A DNA stretch of 14,365 nt. It comes from Kiloniellaceae bacterium (GTDB taxonomy: Bacteria > Pseudomonadota > Alphaproteobacteria > Kiloniellales > Kiloniellaceae). Location: positions 1 to 14,365 of the forward strand of contig JAJFGK010000037.1 of the NCBI GenBank assembly GCA_021776195.1. Direction: 5' to 3'. This document shows positions 13,933 to 14,365 of this stretch, in pieces. Within the stretch, counting starts at the first letter, position 1. Each line of letters starts with the position of its first letter. Made by a program: the position numbers and the translations under genes. The notes beneath the pieces were generated by a model. That model worked only from the letters and a program-made list of their open reading frames with translations. It made no database searches and was not told the DNA's origin.

Positions 13933-14226
13933 CTAGAGCACTTCTTTGTTACATGGAAGCATTTGACCGGGATTATTTTGTCTTCTGGCAAGGCGCGCTT
14001 CGAAGAGCGATACGCGTATCGGTCGAGAAGCGGAACACGGCCAGAAGACAAAAGAACCCGGCCTTCGGTGGGTCCTAGGCGATCCCCCTCTCCCAATGGG
14101 GGTGCGTTCCGCTGCTTGCCCGATGCCCAATCTCCAAGACCGGGGGCATCGCGCCGCACAGCGCGCCTTCCCGAATGATCGCCTATGACCCATCAAATGT
14201 TTCCATGTAACAAAGAAGTGCTCTAG
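13933..14226. mobile_element. MITE-like element with 34-base terminal inverted repeats
   Basis: The left end (13933-13966, starting CTAGAGCACTTCTTTG) and the reverse complement of the right end (14193-14226) match at 33 of 34 positions; the only difference is at 13960. Each end is bounded by TA (13934-13935 and 14224-14225), so the element proper may be 13936-14223 with TA target duplication, as for IS630/Tc1-mariner elements. That assignment is inference. The interior has no convincing gene. Its left half folds into a long hairpin (13967-14061) and its right half has a stem CGATGCCC/GGGCATCG (14121-14128 with 14144-14151). The ends are richer in A and T than the surroundings. No transposase lies inside, so movement would need one supplied elsewhere. 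Confidence 0.78.
13967..14061. repeat. Long nested hairpin inside the MITE-like element
   Basis: Paired segments from outside inwards are CCGGG (13967-13971) with CCCGG (14057-14061), TTTTGTCTTCTGGC (13976-13989) with GCCAGAAGACAAAA (14040-14053, perfect 14), CGCTTC (13996-14001) with GAAGCG (14027-14032), and a perfect 14-base palindrome CGATACGCGTATCG at the centre (14008-14021). The segment could form a cruciform in DNA or a stable hairpin in RNA. Confidence 0.75.
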
Positions 14227-14259
14227 ATCCCGGCTCCGCCCTTTCGGGCGGTCCGGGAT
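14227..14259. terminator. Hairpin right of the MITE-like element, possible bidirectional terminator
   Basis: ATCCCGG (14227-14233) pairs with CCGGGAT (14253-14259) and CCGCCC (14236-14241) pairs with GGGCGG (14246-14251), with loop TTTC and a small asymmetric bulge. It lies between the converging TerB-like gene and the partial gene at the right edge. No T-run follows on either strand. The rest of 14264-14318 shows nothing I can identify. Confidence 0.4.
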
Positions 14260-14318
14260 GACGTGGTCTCTGGGGCGACGCCTTGACGCGGGGAAAACCG
14301 GCTACCAAGGCAAGCGCC

Positions 14319-14365
14319 CTAGATATTCTCGATGATCGCCTGCCGGCTCTCATCCTGCTTGCGCA
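14319..14365 (-). CDS. C-terminal end of an unidentified gene (runs off right edge)
   Basis: On the minus strand an open frame enters from the right edge and reads RKQDESRQAIIENI before a TAG at 14321-14319. The residue mix (charged, helical, no low-complexity bias) looks like a real protein C-terminus, and a gene here would converge with the TerB-like gene. Fourteen residues are too few to name it, and another frame could be the real one. Confidence 0.4.
   Translation of the reverse strand, partial: RKQDESRQAIIENI

Larger units (their letters stand above)
13872..14263. repeat. Outer palindromic repeat arms around the MITE-like insertion
   Basis: CGTCATCCCGGA (13872-13883) and TCCGGGATGACG (14252-14263) are perfect 12-base reverse complements. 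They flank the MITE-like element. Such GTCATCCCGG palindromes are a common dispersed repeat type in alphaproteobacterial intergenic DNA. Removing the inner element leaves a unit of roughly 100 bases with these arms, so the element may have inserted into an older repeat. Confidence 0.55.

Noticed and set aside
13839..14196. Several short open frames (78-87 codons) in and around the MITE-like element, on both strands
   Set aside because: They run through inverted repeats, have no good ribosome site and resemble no known family.

Overview
The window is GC-rich chromosomal DNA, most likely from an alphaproteobacterium of the Rhodospirillales/Kiloniellales type. The support is the strong third-position GC bias, a class I (archaeal-type) lysyl-tRNA synthetase, a DinG-like helicase and TerB-like protein, and short palindromic intergenic repeats in the style of that class. 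The species cannot be named from the sequence.

Layout. 1-255 is the C-terminal end of an IS5-family transposase, followed by a strong hairpin. From 333 to 10441 all genes lie on the minus strand. Read in the direction of transcription they are: (a) a regulatory cassette of ECF sigma factor (10441-9845), single-pass putative anti-sigma factor (9797-9156) and His-rich, membrane-anchored CpxP/CnrX-like metal sensor (9143-8637); (b) class I lysyl-tRNA synthetase (8542-6959); (c) an acyl-CoA/AMP ligase (6907-5297), enoyl-CoA hydratase (5084-4281) and Nudix hydrolase (4281-3631), suggesting CoA-thioester metabolism; (d) a small two-helix membrane protein (3570-3271), an NAD(P)-binding SDR with a membrane DoxX-like C-terminus (3194-1908) and a DUF2269 membrane protein (1911-1435), the last two overlapping by 4 bases; and (e) a DDAH/arginine-deiminase-fold amidinohydrolase (1343-333). 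On the plus strand are a DinG/XPD-type Fe-S helicase (10544-13357), divergent from the sigma factor, and a TerB-like protein (13421-13825). The last bases hold the C-terminus of another minus-strand gene.

The gene-free stretch 13826-14318 is full of structure. A 294-base MITE-like element has 34-base terminal inverted repeats (33/34) flanked by TA. It appears to sit inside an older palindromic repeat (CGTCATCCCGGA ... TCCGGGATGACG).

The most interesting system is the sigma/anti-sigma/sensor cassette, which resembles CnrH/CnrY/CnrX in arrangement. The anti-sigma protein carries Ser-x3-Ser-x2-Ser exactly where zinc-binding anti-sigma domains have His-x3-Cys-x2-Cys. It also has a very acidic distal tail with GADP repeats. 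The ribosome binding site of the sigma gene lies inside an 18-base inverted repeat. The divergent helicase promoter looks nearly leaderless and is overlapped by another inverted repeat. These readings come from the sequence alone, with no database search.
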